In this document: piece by piece, positions 21,083-32,744 of the stretch
Layout: the number at the start of each line of letters is the position of its first letter
Position numbering within the stretch: position 1 is the stretch's first letter
Assembly (NCBI GenBank): GCA_029962745.1
Contig: JAPZVO010000043.1
Location: 82,667 to 146,666, forward strand
Origin: Echinometra lucunter
Taxonomy: Eukaryota > Echinodermata > Echinoidea > Camarodonta > Echinometridae
DNA: 64,000 nucleotides
Direction of reading: 5' to 3'
Notes under the pieces: model-generated
What the model was told of the DNA's origin: nothing
The model's input: only the letters and a program-made list of their open reading frames with translations
The model's database searches: none
Translations under genes and position numbers: made by a program

Positions 21083-22920
21083 GTCTTGTTGGGATTTTAA
21101 GGTATTACAGAACCACTTACTCATGTTCCCCCTTTCAAACACATGTCGGCATTCGAGAAATCAACTTGATATATATATATATATATTATATACATAAACA
21201 TAAAGTTTGATAAAACTAGTGGTATGGGGACGTGTTAACTATTAGGATTTAATGCGCCTGCGTAAAAAATAAATAAATAAATAAATATTGGTATGGGGAC
21301 ATTTTGATGTCATAGAACAAAAGAATGTCCCCATAGAAATTTGTTCATAGAAATATACATGTATATGTATTGAATAATACAATTTGAAAAATGATAGCTC
21401 TTAGGAACATGGTTGAAGTAAAGAGGAATTTTTCTTTTCTGAAAAAAAGAAGAAGAAGAAAAGAAGCTCTATTGATAAAGTATCACTATCAAGAACTATA
21501 CACTGTACTAGGATTCCTTGTACAGTTATGCGTGTACATTTTTCTCCCTTGTATCCAATGACCTGCTAATTGTTTATCGTACGTTTTGCTTTTCCATTTT
21601 CTTTTTTGCTTGGAAATTCTCTTTTATTTCTCTATATTACTGCTATCATAATCTATTTTGTTTTATGTCATGTGACGTCATAATTGGCAACAGCCCTTAA
21701 GTGTCAGCGCGGACTGGCAAGACTACTGCCGGCACGTTCTTAATATTAGGGGTAGGTATACAACGTGACGCATGCGCAGAGGTTAAATATGACCCAATCA
21801 CGTAGCAATCGTCAATGTCTACGTGAGAATCTTACAGTTCTTTTCCCTTGCAACGAGCTTAAGGGAAATTAATGCGTGCGTTCTCATAGAAAAGGTAAAC
21901 AATTCAAAATTCCTCTTACCAGTCAGGAGGCATGGAGTGAAAGCCTGTTAGGATTCCATTGCATCAACACCAAAGGCCAGGAAGTGTATATAAGAAAAAC
22001 AAAACAGAAATACATTTTTGTGATTGTATATTGAATACTGCTTTCTGCAGCTATGATGTAACTTTCGAAATCCATGGGTTCGATTTTTTTTTTTTTAATT
22101 AAATGCAACTTGCACCCTTTTGGAAAAAAGTGCAAGATTGCAAAGGTGCAAAGTGGCACGTTTTTTTTCTTAGTGTGCAACTGTATACCTGATAAATGGA
22201 AACCCATGTCATAACAAAACATAACAAGTACATTAATTTCAAAAAGTTACAAGCAGAAGTTCGCTAATATGATATTCAATCTTTAAGTTGTGTCACATTC
22301 TTTTCAAATTTTTCCAAAACACGTCCTTTTAGATTTTCACTCTCCATTTTAATTCTTATATGAACTCGTCAAAAATTCCTTTAAAATTTCATTTTCCATT
22401 TTCTTTGAATATTGTATATGTATCTAAATTAACCAATACATTGTAAAAAGCAATACGCTTACATTCACGTCCTCCTTGTCTATTTCTTCATAATTAATTT
22501 CACTATTTTCAGCAGTTATCTCGATATCAACACAAGAAAGAAGAAATTTGGCCGAAACAAGCAGTAAAATTTCAAATATGAAAATGAAAATATTCACATA
22601 GTCTCTAAAAATAAGTTTTACAACGAGAAATAAGTATGGGATAACAAAATATTACGATATATTACTCTAAGAGTCTAAACACGGAAGCTGAAAAAAAATC
22701 AGAAATTGCTACAACATTCTAAGTGAAATTTGAGGTATTAATTAGGGATAGTTAGGATAAATTTTTCATTGAACTGCTCTTTTGCCCTTTTGAAATTAAA
22801 TTGAAGTGGGCGTGGTAGCCATGGTTCAAGTTAGTTTTTGCTAAATTCTACAGTTTCAATTTTCTATTTCAAATTCAATTTGTAGTGGTAGTTTAGGTTG
22901 TAATAATTACTGTACATCTT
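21083..22920. other. Non-coding stretch with microsatellites and a CpG-containing patch
   Basis: It holds an (AT)n tract near 21170-21187 and (AAAT)n near 21268-21288. A patch at 21665-21850 has the palindrome TGACGTCA (21673-21680), GCATGCGCAG and an inverted-CCAAT context, which could be a cryptic promoter but has no gene attached. A segment at about 22085-22190 resembles one at about 32040-32130 (repeated GTGCAA / TTGCAC motifs). Confidence 0.5.
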
Positions 22921-22922
22921 AG

Positions 22923-22998
22923 GATATCATCGTAGTAGCGCTTAGAAACATTTGCATTAAGCGCTATATAAATGTTGCATATTATTATTATTATCATT
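22923..22998 (+). repeat. 3' tail fragment of the SINE family found at 28151-28431
   Basis: AAGCGCTATATAAATGTTGC followed by (ATT)n is the inverse of the tail of the SINE at 28151. The tRNA-like head and central domain are absent, so this is a 5'-truncated copy. Confidence 0.7.
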
Positions 22999-23604
22999 AG
23001 TGTATTTTATCTATGTTTAAGCAATTTTTGATTGACTTTTGCATACTTGTAAGTCAAATAGAATATAGAAATTTTTGTTTAACTTTCTATACTTGTTCAA
23101 TCAAATTGAGTGTAGGAAGTAGTTTTTTGATTGACTTTTTACCCACGTTTGTCAAATCAAGTGTGGAAATTTTTGACAAGCAAGTAGGAAACTAAGTACG
23201 AAACTAAGAAAGTAAGCAAGCAAGAACAAAAGTAAGAAAATAAGAAACATCAGTAATTAAGTATTACGAACTAAGATAAAATAAATTTATATTGACTTTC
23301 TGCCTGTAATTTTCAGTCAAATTGAACTCCACTCTTTTAAATTTTCATGTCATAACTAACCAGGGGACTAATATGATAACAGACTATGACTCTTTCTCAC
23401 AAAATAAGAATTTTTGTGATGAGACAAAAGCTTTGAAGGTTTGCGATGAAACAAAAGCAACCCAAATTTTAGACTGAAGAGAAGATTGTGGGAATTTAGA
23501 TAGGGAATTATTTTTGAAATGTCCCCATCTTAATGCAGCCGTGGTGCTGACTATTTTCATTTTACACCTAACCCGGGTGTCCCAACAAAAATACATCCAC
23601 AACC
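22999..23604. other. Non-coding stretch
   Basis: AT-rich. A loosely repeated motif around TTTTTGATTGACTTTT / GTCAAAT recurs (23025-23165) and AAGTAAG-type repeats follow (23190-23250). No gene. Confidence 0.55.
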
Positions 23605-25149
23605 GTTTGCTCAGATGCTCGGCTCAGGGAGGGTAGATTCCCAACTGTTGTACCCCCTTGCCCACATGAAACTCAATTTAACCCCACTAATCCCACTCAA
23701 AATCATCCCTATAATCAATCTTACCGCTACTCTCCGCCTACCCTTCCAGAGGGGATCTCATTCGATGGCAAAACAAGCTGGAAGGCATTCCGGGATAAAT
23801 TTACTTCTTACGCCACCTCATGTAATTGGAATAGTCCTGCTTGCCGAAATGCTCTCTGGTGGTCTTTGAAGGGAGTGGTTTCAGGATACTTCTGTAATCT
23901 TTTAGACCAGGGTATTTCTGATTTTACTCTTATTATGTCGGCGTTGGATCGCCGTGTTTATTGTGCTTGGTTCCCATAAGACGTGTTAGCCGAATTTCGA
24001 ACGGCTCGTCAGCAGCCTGAAGAATCTCTCATGGAGTGGGCCGATCGGCTACAGAGCTTAGCTGTTTAGGCTTTCGGGCCTAACTTTGGGCAGAGCAGCA
24101 CCCAGTTGGTTTTGCAGTTGTGCAGAGGTTGCATCGATAAATCAGCTGGGTTAACTGCTCAGAATTCTCGTCCAAAGTCCATCGACGAGGCTCTCGAAGC
24201 CATCAGATGGGCCCAGCATACCCAATGCTTGGTCTATAAAAATCATCGTCACCCCCGTCCAACACAGTAAAGCTATCGGTATGAGCAGGGTGTTGACAAC
24301 AGTTCCAAGGGTGCGGAGCCAGAAGGTTTACAAGTTTGGCCCCCACCATCTGCCAGGCAACATGATAATACAGGTTTCACACCTGATGAAAAATACAGGA
24401 ACACTCCGTTCGAACTTAAAACAGAAAATGACATTAACTGTCTCAAAAAAGAAGCAAGTTGCCTAAGGAGTGATATCACTGCTTTAAGAACAGAAGTAAG
24501 TAATGTCAAGAAACACTTGGAAAATATTGACATGACCCTGGTAGGGGTGCTTAAAACCCTAAAGGCCCTCAAGGTCCAGAAAAAGTCTCGGGCAAGCTCT
24601 TCCCTTTCTTTTGCAGAGGCTCAGGAAAACTCCGAAGGATCGGAGAGCGAGGCCGATCTCTGATCCGGGCAAAAATTAGGCCTCCAGCATGTAAGTATGT
24701 CAAATGTTAATGACCCGCCTGATGTCTCGGTCGGTTGTCTATTCATTCATGACCATCCCAAGCCCAAGGTAAGTGATAATTTTGACATATGGGAAGGTGA
24801 GTGTTTATTTATCGCTGATGTTTTCAAAAGGTATGCGTATGAATTGGATCCTGTAGAGGAAGGAATTGTGAATAAGGTAAGTAGTATTAGTAGTTGTGGT
24901 AGTAAGGTAAGTAGTAGCCTTATATTTTATGTACCTATTGTAGTTGGTAGTGTTAAGTTTAAAGCAGTTGTTGATACGGCTGCAGAAGTAACTGATGTCG
25001 CTGACAAATACCTTCCTCTCCTGGATCCAGCACCATCTGTGGAGCCTCCCACTAGCGCTGAGCGGCTTAGATGCCTGGTTGAAAATCATCCAGATCACTG
25101 GCTCTTGACGGAAGGGAGCAAGGACTCCTTGTTCTGTCATTCCACTTGA
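23605..25149 (+). pseudogene. Retroelement gag-protease fossil, single frame with four stops
   Basis: One frame runs from about 23605 to 25149 with only four in-frame stops (the last at 24661) and no detected frameshift. A Pro/Asn-rich leader precedes FDGKTSWKAFRDKFTSYA and ALWWSLKG; further on come EFRTARQQPEESLMEWADRL and DEALEAIRWAQHTQCLVY, the helical capsid pattern of Ty3/gypsy-type Gag. A coiled-coil-like segment (LKKEASCLRSDITALRTEV) follows, then an aspartic-protease core VPIVVGSVKFKAVVDTAAEV with DTAA as the active-site triplet region. No RT, RNase H or integrase follows and no flanking LTR pair was identified. It is a decayed 5' portion of an LTR-type retroelement. Confidence 0.7.
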
Positions 25150-25422
25150 GATGTTCCCGTATGGACTCCTCGAATCGTGTTTGATCGGGGAAAGGCACTT
25201 TCCAAGCATTCTGTTTTGCTATCAGCCCAGAGGCTACCTGGAAGATAGATGGTTTTTACTTCTACAATTATTTCTAATAATTTTTTGTGCTATTTTGTTT
25301 GATTATTGGCCCAGTGGTGATCAGGTAAAGGGAAGAATTATATTTCTTCCTTAATATATTTTGTTATTTATTTCCGGGTCCTTACCCAATGCAGCTGCAT
25401 TGATTTTATTGTTGTTGGATTG
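25150..25422 (+). other. Sequence just after the gag-protease fossil
   Basis: The frame can be followed for about 30 more codons without a recognisable domain, then AT-rich non-coding DNA follows. Confidence 0.4.
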
Positions 25423-26046
25423 TTCATTGTTAACCCATTTAAACACTGGTTTACAACAATAAGTTATCCTAAAACAAATCTGCCAGTTCCGTGTGACTGA
25501 ATTTCCCATTCAATATGTGGTCAATATTTGATATTCTGACTAATTATATTATTGGGTCCATGATCAAAAAACTGAACCTTGTTCAGAAATTCTTAAACAT
25601 CACCTTTAATTCTCAAAGTAGAAATGTAGCACAAAATTATTTTGCAAGAAATTGTTGGAATTATCTTTTGTTATACTGACCTGACCTACTTTTCCCCTAA
25701 TGTTAAAACAGAATTTGTGTTTTGGATTCCCCAGTTCATTGTTAACCCATTTAAACACTGGTTTACAACAATAAGTTATCCTAAAACAAATCTGCCAGTT
25801 CCGTGTGACTGAATTTCCCATTCAATATGTGGTCAATATTTGATATTCTGACTAATTATATTATTGGGTCCATGATCAAAAAACTGAACCTTGTTCAGAA
25901 ATTCTTAAACATCACCTTTAATTCTCAAAGTAGAAATGTAGCACAAAATTATTTTGCAAGAAATTGTTGGAATTATCTTTTGTTATACTGACCTGACCTA
26001 CTTTTCCCCTAATGTTAAAACAGAATTTGTGTTTTGGATTCCCCAG
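25423..26046 (+). repeat. Tandem duplication of a 312-bp unit
   Basis: Copy 1 is 25423-25734 and copy 2 is 25735-26046. I find no difference between them by eye, so the duplication is recent or assembly-derived. The unit begins TTCATTGTTAACCCATTTAA and ends GTGTTTTGGATTCCCCAG. It has no coding capacity. Confidence 0.92.
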
Positions 26047-28142
26047 TGAAAGTGTAGTTAACATGTACATTGGAAAGTGGTTCCTTTTGTTAAGCAGCCA
26101 GACCTGTGTCAGCCGCAGAACAGATTTATTTTACATGGAACATCCCCCACGGTGAAACGTGTGGGGATTAGAGACAATGAGTCTCATTATTTACTTTTGT
26201 TTGAAATACATGTAAATCTATTTCATTACTAATTGCAGTTTTACTGATGAACAATAATATTTTCAATGGCAGAACTGTTTTCCACCAAGTTAGGTAGGAA
26301 TTGGACTCCATTTGCTATAATACGTGACCTCAATCATTGCAAATTTACAACCCTTGACCTTTGAGGTCAGTATCATGCTACTTTTCTGATAATATATGGT
26401 GCATGACTTCATATTATCATAGCACTTTCCAGTTACTTATATCATACCAGCTTACATTTTGGTTGAGGAATGTTGTTTAACCCTGGAAACCAGACTGCCC
26501 TTGTGATAAAATAAGTTTGATCACAATGGGGGAGACTAGACTTCCACGATGATTTATAAAAAACTTGTTTGCTTTATAAGATTTCATAGAGCTTATAATG
26601 AACTGCACTTTCTAATAATTTAGACAACAACAAGGACACATTACTGTCCAGTTTGTATTGTATTAGACTTTTTAGAGCATACTCTGAACTGCTCTTTCTA
26701 TCACCTTATACAATGGCAAAATAGGATATTAGTTTTCAACTTTTCGATCATTACTTCGTAAACCAAAAACTTGTTACGGTATTTCCCACTTATTCTCATG
26801 AAATATTTTAGTAGCCAATTAATTCATATATGAATATTAATTATTTCAAATATTTTACAATATTTGGACATGCTGATATTACAAGCATGACACATATATG
26901 TACATCAAGCCTTGTGGCTTTGTTCTCCCTGAATTTCATTACTTTCATTGCATTCATTCTTGTACTGAATGTTTGCCACTGGTTTACATTAGCTCAGGAT
27001 CTCTGGGTCAACAGTTTAGGGTTGGTCTAAAAACAATTAGCACATCTTCTAAAGTATTCTAATAGAATTTGACACTGAGCCCATCCTTGCAGGTAACTTA
27101 GCGCTTATTCTTATACCTCATGAAAGGGCTCCCAAACATTCATAAGAACACTTTACATCTTCAGTAGCCTCCTTGTATAAAGAGACTGGAGCCGGTGACC
27201 TTCAAGAATTACTTATCATATTCCCTTCTTCTTTTTGTGAATAAGGATTTGAATTAACATTTTGGATTCTTGATTTGACATGACTAGAAGTTCAGGCAGG
27301 AGTCCAGTCAACAGAACAAACCTTTTCAAAGAATTATGTTGGTTGGGATCCAGGCTCTAAATTTAATGCCCAAAATACACTTTAATGCTTTACCCTTTGT
27401 TTTTCTGAATAACAAAAAGTATTGAAGCCTTCAGTTACATTGTAACTCATTTGCCATTGTGCTACTGGCTCATGTTACATGTACATAGTAGATTCGGTGA
27501 TGACCCAATGCATAATTTGAATTGATGGAACCTCATGTGTTATTTCCCACAGTTTATGGCATGTCTAAAGTTGCTCTTTTATTTCATTTGGTTATTATAA
27601 TTGCTTCGCCAAATATTTCGCATTATTAAATCATCACCTCTAATCCATGTGTGGTCAACGAATGATGCATGTTGATTAGCATGAATATGGTCATCCTCTA
27701 GTGTTGTCTATGTCCGGTGCAGGGAAGTCCCCCACTGCCGAACTGCTTCGGCTCTTAGGAGAATTCTTGCGTGGTGGCCTCATGGTATTATGGCCTAAGC
27801 TGGACTTTTGTCCAAGCCGTGCAACATTCCCAGAGAAAGTTGAAAGAGCCATTTGGGCTCGGGAGTTAGGGATACTTAGCTCTTTCTATCTCCCCTCAGT
27901 TCTCCTGGGTATAACTTAAATGCACTATCTGTTTACCCTTTATAGAGTCACCCGGCCCCATCGAGCCATGTGGCTCTCCATTGGAGCCGTATGGTTTTTC
28001 CCCTTTGCCACACTTCTCTCTGTTTTTGTTATTTTCATGCCTTCTTAACACTGTTAACATTTTGTTCTATACAAAAGACTGCTCAATATCAGTCATTAGG
28101 TGTTTTGGTTTATAACTGGAAAAGAAAACAAAACATATAGCA
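26047..28142. other. Non-coding stretch with a GC-richer block at 27690-28010
   Basis: Mostly AT-rich and featureless. The block 27690-28010 is GC-richer, with a 72-codon ORF, a TTTATAGAG element and GAGCCATGTGGCTC, a short hairpin. It might be an LTR remnant linked to the fossil at 23.6-25.1 kb, but no second copy is present to test this. Confidence 0.45.
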
Positions 28143-28150
28143 CAATTATA

Positions 28151-28431
28151 ATAATAATAATAATATGCAACATTTATATAGCGCTTAATACAAATGTTTC
28201 TAAGCGCTGCATATTATTACCCCGGCTTTAACACGGCTACCCTGTTCAGGCGCTCGAGCATTCAAAGAATTTCTTCCTACCGGGTACCCATTTACTACAC
28301 CTGGGTGGAGAGTGACAAATGTAGATAAACGTCTTGCCAAAGGACGCGAGTGCTGCGGTGGGATTTGAACCCCGGACCCTGTGGTTCAAAGTCCGGAGAC
28401 TTATCCACTGATCCACAACACCTCTACGATC
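28151..28431 (-). mobile_element. tRNA-derived SINE with central conserved domain and 8-bp target duplications
   Basis: Read leftward, the head has GTGTTGTGGATCAGTGG (A-box-like) and GGGTTCAAATCC (B box). A central segment with CTCCACCCAGGTG and AAATGGGTACCCGG follows, then AAGCGCTATATAAATGTTGC and an (ATT)n tail. The direct repeat CAATTATA flanks it exactly (28143-28150 and 28432-28439). The central segment resembles conserved-domain SINEs of deuterostomes (possibly the Nin type); that name is from memory. The tRNA-like head should give an internal Pol III promoter. Confidence 0.82.
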
Positions 28432-28439
28432 CAATTATA

Positions 28440-28770
28440 GGTTGAAGCATTGAGCATCTGCCTTTCTAACTAGTTAGATCGGGGTGGGATTGGTTGAGAA
28501 GCCCCTGCATATGTTATTTGTGGACGGACTTGCCCGATGATCATATCTGGCCATGGGGGGGGGGGGGGGGGGGGTATGACAGGTTTTTGCATATACCAGG
28601 TCAATGTTTGCCTTGTACACTTTCTTTAATAACTGTGTAAGGTATCAAAGGACTTTTTCAACAGAAGTTGTTTTTTTGTGTATACATGTATACCTAGGTA
28701 ATCATTTATCTCTCCCATTTGCAAAGACTGTTTCAAGTTGAATACTGTGCTCAGGTTAATTTATAGGTGC
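28440..28770. other. Non-coding stretch with a G20 tract
   Basis: Contains G20 at 28555-28574, otherwise featureless. It ends at the left arm of the foldback element. Confidence 0.6.
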
Positions 28771-30235
28771 CAGGTAAAAATGTCAGAGGTAAAAATGTCA
28801 GAGGAAAAAATATAAGAGGTAAAAATGTCAGAGGTAAAAATGTCAGAAGTAAAAATGTCAGAGGTAAAAAATTAATGTCAGAGGTATGCCAGATTTGGAA
28901 ATTTTTAAGTGACATGTTTCAGGTACGAATACTGAATTATAGAAATTATGGGCAGTGGGATATATTCAAATATTTTCTGGAAACATACTGTGTCTATACT
29001 TGACACCGGTTATGGTGTTGGCGGGGTGAACGTTCTGGTATGCGCGCATTGCCCTCGTTTTCACCGCGGGGACGGGCATTGTAAAAACGATGGTGGGAAA
29101 AAACTGGGTTGGTAACATGAGTAGCTGACCACACACATTCGACACGACTGCGCGATTTTAATATGTACATTCCTCTTCATAAGCTCCCCCCCCCCCCACT
29201 CCAGTCAAGCGTGGTATACGTGAACGAATGCTTCAACATTATTGTCCTTATATGCAAGGAAGAATAGGAAGTAAGCGAAATTAAATCGTTAATTCGATCT
29301 GTTTCTCGACCTTTTGTTTTATTTCATCCGATACGCTGCGGAATTTACAACTTTTAAAGAGAATTATTCAATTAGATAATTGTGTTAGCATATGCAAAAC
29401 ATCAAACGTGGATATCCCTTCTTAAGTTCATCTACCATTCTGTCATTCCACTTAAGATCTTAAATCATTTAGATATAATCCTGTAACTTAATTAATCTCA
29501 CAAAGAAAATAATGAACATCATCCCATGCTACATTTCTTACCCAAAACGCGCGATTTACTTATCGCTTACTGAAATTGTCATAAATATGTTTCACAGTGC
29601 AAGCGTGTCAAGCGGCCAAATCTTAAACACAGAGAGGGAACTGGGCATTCGTTTGCTGCTATATTTGGAGTCAGCTAAACAAGTACTCGGAAGATCAAAA
29701 TACTGTCGGGCAATGCGCACATACCAGGATGTTCTCCCGGCCAAAACAAGATTGGTCTCATTAGGTGGTTCAATGGGGCAGCATTATCACTTTCACATCA
29801 AATGAGTAAGACAGGAAGGCCAGTCGAATGACTGATCATACACACTTTTACAGAGAGCAGTATTATTGTGATCACTCCATTTATGCAGTATGAATTATTT
29901 TTTTTTAATATCCCGTGCTCTTCCTAATTTCACATTCAACATTCTTACCTGTATTACGTTAACTTCGGCATTTTCAGAGCTGACATTTTTACGTCTGACA
30001 TTTTTACCTCTGACATTTTTCCCATGACATTTTTACCTCTGACATTTTTACCTCTGACATTTTTACCTCTTACATTTTTTCCTCTGACATTTTTATCTCT
30101 GACATTTTTACCTCTGACATTTTTTCCTCTGACATTTTTACCTCTGACATTTTTACCGCTGACATTATTTCCTCTGACATTTTTTCCTCAGACATTTTTA
30201 CCTCTGACATTTTTACCTCTGACATTTTTACCAGG
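28771..30235. mobile_element. Foldback element whose arms are opposed 15-bp minisatellites
   Basis: The left arm (28771-28886) is an array of GGTAAAAATGTCAGA. The right arm (about 29980-30235) is the inverse, TGACATTTTTACCTC, with about 17 units. Termini match: CCAGGTAAAAATG on the left and the inverse of CCTGGTAAAAATG on the right. The 1.1-kb middle is not repetitive, with C13 at about 29187-29199. The design (tandem-repeat terminal inverted repeats) is that of foldback-type DNA elements. No transposase is recognised inside. Confidence 0.8.
29512..29805 (+). CDS. 97-codon ORF inside the foldback element, unknown
   Basis: This open frame from ATG to stop has an N-terminal hydrophobic part and a segment GIRLLLYLESAKQVLGRSK. 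I do not recognise it and see no splice or promoter support. It is recorded only because it is the longest frame in the unique middle of the foldback element. It may be chance. Confidence 0.15.
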   Translation: MNIIPCYISYPKRAIYLSLTEIVINMFHSASVSSGQILNTERELGIRLLLYLESAKQVLGRSKYCRAMRTYQDVLPAKTRLVSLGGSMGQHYHFHIK

Positions 30236-30280
30236 TTTTAAGTCGAGAGTAGGCTCTCGCCTCATAAGATGGGGAGTCTT

Positions 30281-31665
30281 GTAGAGATTTGGCCCCATTC
30301 ATATTCACATTCACACCTGTTCACAAACACACCTGTTACATGTGCATTACAATAGCATTAATTATGTTAAAAAGGCCAACAAATGGGAAATCAGTGGGAA
30401 AGCGAATTTGCAAAAGGTCTGTTTATATGTACACTATAATCTGTCCGTTATGCGAGCCCGTCGGGCTAATGCGATAACAGTTCGGACAGCACGAAGTTTA
30501 CCGAACTCAACCTAGTCATACACTTCGGGTTCTCACATTTCTCAACAACTCTAAGTTTTTAGACTCTTAACGGGTCTCATTGTGTTCACTCGAAGAAACG
30601 TCTTGTATAATGCTCCAACATTTCAAAATACAAACTATAGTTTACTTCTGGTTTGTTAGTCTAGCCATTAAACTTCATTGCCTTTCCCCGACACGTCGTC
30701 GCCGTGGATTACGTAACACCCCTTAGGCTCTCCTAGGGAGCTGGCCATGTAATTGTTTTTCCATATGACTAGCCGTTTATTAGCTTTTTCATTGCGCGAA
30801 ATTTGAAACACGTACGGCACAGTTGTTTTAGAATGGATTATCCCTTTTCTTGAAACTCTAGCGGCCGCCTATATTCCCCCTCTCTCATCCGAGATCACCC
30901 TGCCTTTCCCCATGATTTCTCATTTTCTAGCCCCTTTAAGTACATGAAAATACATTTAGCATGCACTGTTCAGTAGAGCACTGCCACGATTGAGTCAGTG
31001 CAACTTTTGAGCTTGGAATAGACAGACGTGTTTCTACAACCGATCTTCTAAGTCTGAGCTCTGCACCTTTGCACCATTGGTCGTCGGGAGATCTCCCCAT
31101 CGGGCAGCAGTATTTCCTGAGGACTTCGGACTAAAGTAGCAATTCAAGTAAGAGTATTTTAAGTTAGCATCATATTTTAGAGTAGTTTAATTAGCATTTC
31201 TCGGCCATTTCACTACAATGTAAACAAATGACGGATTTTTGCCTATGCGATACACTGTGTTATGTACAATACTCTACTCCATACGCAAATTCAATTACCG
31301 ACTACGCTAATTGTAGTAAAATGACCGAAAAACGCTAATTAACTGCTCTGAATACGACACTAACTTAAACTACTCTTACTTGCATTACTATTAGTCAGGA
31401 GTCCTCAGGAAAGCTGCTGCCCGATGGGGAGATTTCCCGAAGACTGGTGGTGCAAGGTGCAGAGCTCAGACTCAGAAGATCAGTGTACTGTTGAAGTCAC
31501 GTTTGTTCGTTCCAAGCTCAAATGTTGCACTGACTCAATCCTGGCAGTGCGCTACTGAACAGTGCATGCCATGTGTATTGTCATGTACTTAACATAATTA
31601 ATACTACTGGAATGTACATTAACAGGTGTGTATGTGAACAGACGTGAATGGGGCCAAATCTCTAC
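30281..31665. repeat. Large imperfect palindrome, second foldback structure
   Basis: The outer arms GTAGAGATTTGGCCCCATTC (from 30281) and GAATGGGGCCAAATCTCTAC-like (to 31665), and the inner arms 30950-31218 and 31305-31590, are inverted copies with perhaps 85 percent identity by eye. They surround a spacer of about 86 bp (31219-31304). Matching landmarks are GATCTCCCCATCGGGCAGCA and its inverse. The left arm is split by a 565-bp insertion (30371-30935). Confidence 0.85.
30371..30935. mobile_element. TTAA-flanked MITE inside the palindrome left arm
   Basis: It interrupts the left arm exactly where the right arm is continuous. TTAA flanks both sides (30367-30370 and 30936-30939). The ends are loosely inverted (AAAGGCCAACAAATGGGAAA versus AGGGGCTAGAAAATGAGAAA, about 16 of 22 over the full ends). 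TTAA targeting fits piggyBac or Kolobok superfamilies. No ORF of note. Confidence 0.65.
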
Positions 31666-32744
31666 AATGCCGAAGGCTCACCAGACAGAGGATTCGATTT
31701 GAATTTCGTGCATGCATACAGTAACGTACATATGAATTTACATCTCGTGCTTCTGCATTGCATTTTTCTATCGCATTTATTGCTCATGTAGGGGAGGTTC
31801 ATGTAGGCCTAGTTTTTTCCCCCCTTGCGTTCAAAATTGTCCTCAAAAGTGCGGTTCATTTATGAGACTAAAAAGTTAGAGATGAACATGGTACTTCAAA
31901 AATATGTCATAATATAACCTATCAAATATGAAATTTAATGACAAACTTAAATGATTACTTTAAAGAACAACAAATAAAAGACGACAAATTATATGGTAGC
32001 ATGCGTTTGAGACGCACCATTTCGTTAATATCGCTGCAGAAAGGTGCACCTTTTCGAATTTTGCTGCACATTGCACCCTTTTCCGGAGGTTTGCACCATT
32101 TGCGCACCTTTAATTCTTAGTGTGTGCAATTAACTTCGATTCACATAATTTCCTCTTTTCTTGAATTTGGACTGAAAGCATGATATCAATATGAATTGAT
32201 TAGTACGTCTTTATTTACAATTTCTCCAATAACAAGGATATCAGCTCATACCCGTTGTTTCCAATAAAAACATCTCCGGTTACCAACATGTAGTCAACTT
32301 TAGGGATTAATCCTGCGAGACAATCTCTTAACGCATTGATAGATCGAGGCTAATGCAGAAAGTGCCTTTTCTAGGGCTTAACACCTAATAAACAGTCAGG
32401 GAGACTCCTTTTTAAGAGGGAACGTTGAGTTTGTTAGTCTTAAGGAACATAGACTTCACGAAGTTTTCTCTTACTGTGACGACTGCTGTGAAACTCGTAC
32501 AAAGTCAATTGCTTTCCCTTGACTGCTGTTTTTTTTAATATCATCCCCCCCCCCCCAAAAAAAAAAAAAACGCCATAGCTTGCGAATGTTGAAATTTTAC
32601 TCAATGAAAGATCGATAATGAAGCTAACTCCACGCGAAAAAAAAAAAAAAATCACTATTCACAAGCTATGAGGTTTCTTTGTTGGTGATTTTTTTTTTTC
32701 TGAATTTATTTTTTTTTAATCGGCGAGCCACAGATAATAGGTCA
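31666..32744. other. Non-coding stretch
   Basis: AT-rich; (C)n(A)n tract at about 32545-32570. The segment 32040-32130 resembles 22085-22190. No gene. Confidence 0.55.

Noticed and set aside
25423..26046. LTR pair
   Set aside because: The two 312-bp copies are directly adjacent with nothing between them, so they are a tandem duplication.
28771..30235. CRISPR-like direct repeats
   Set aside because: Units are contiguous 15-mers without unique spacers, in a eukaryotic setting.
28767..30284. Repeat peptides (RGKNV and LTFLP types)
   Set aside because: Translations of the 15-bp minisatellite arms; not proteins.
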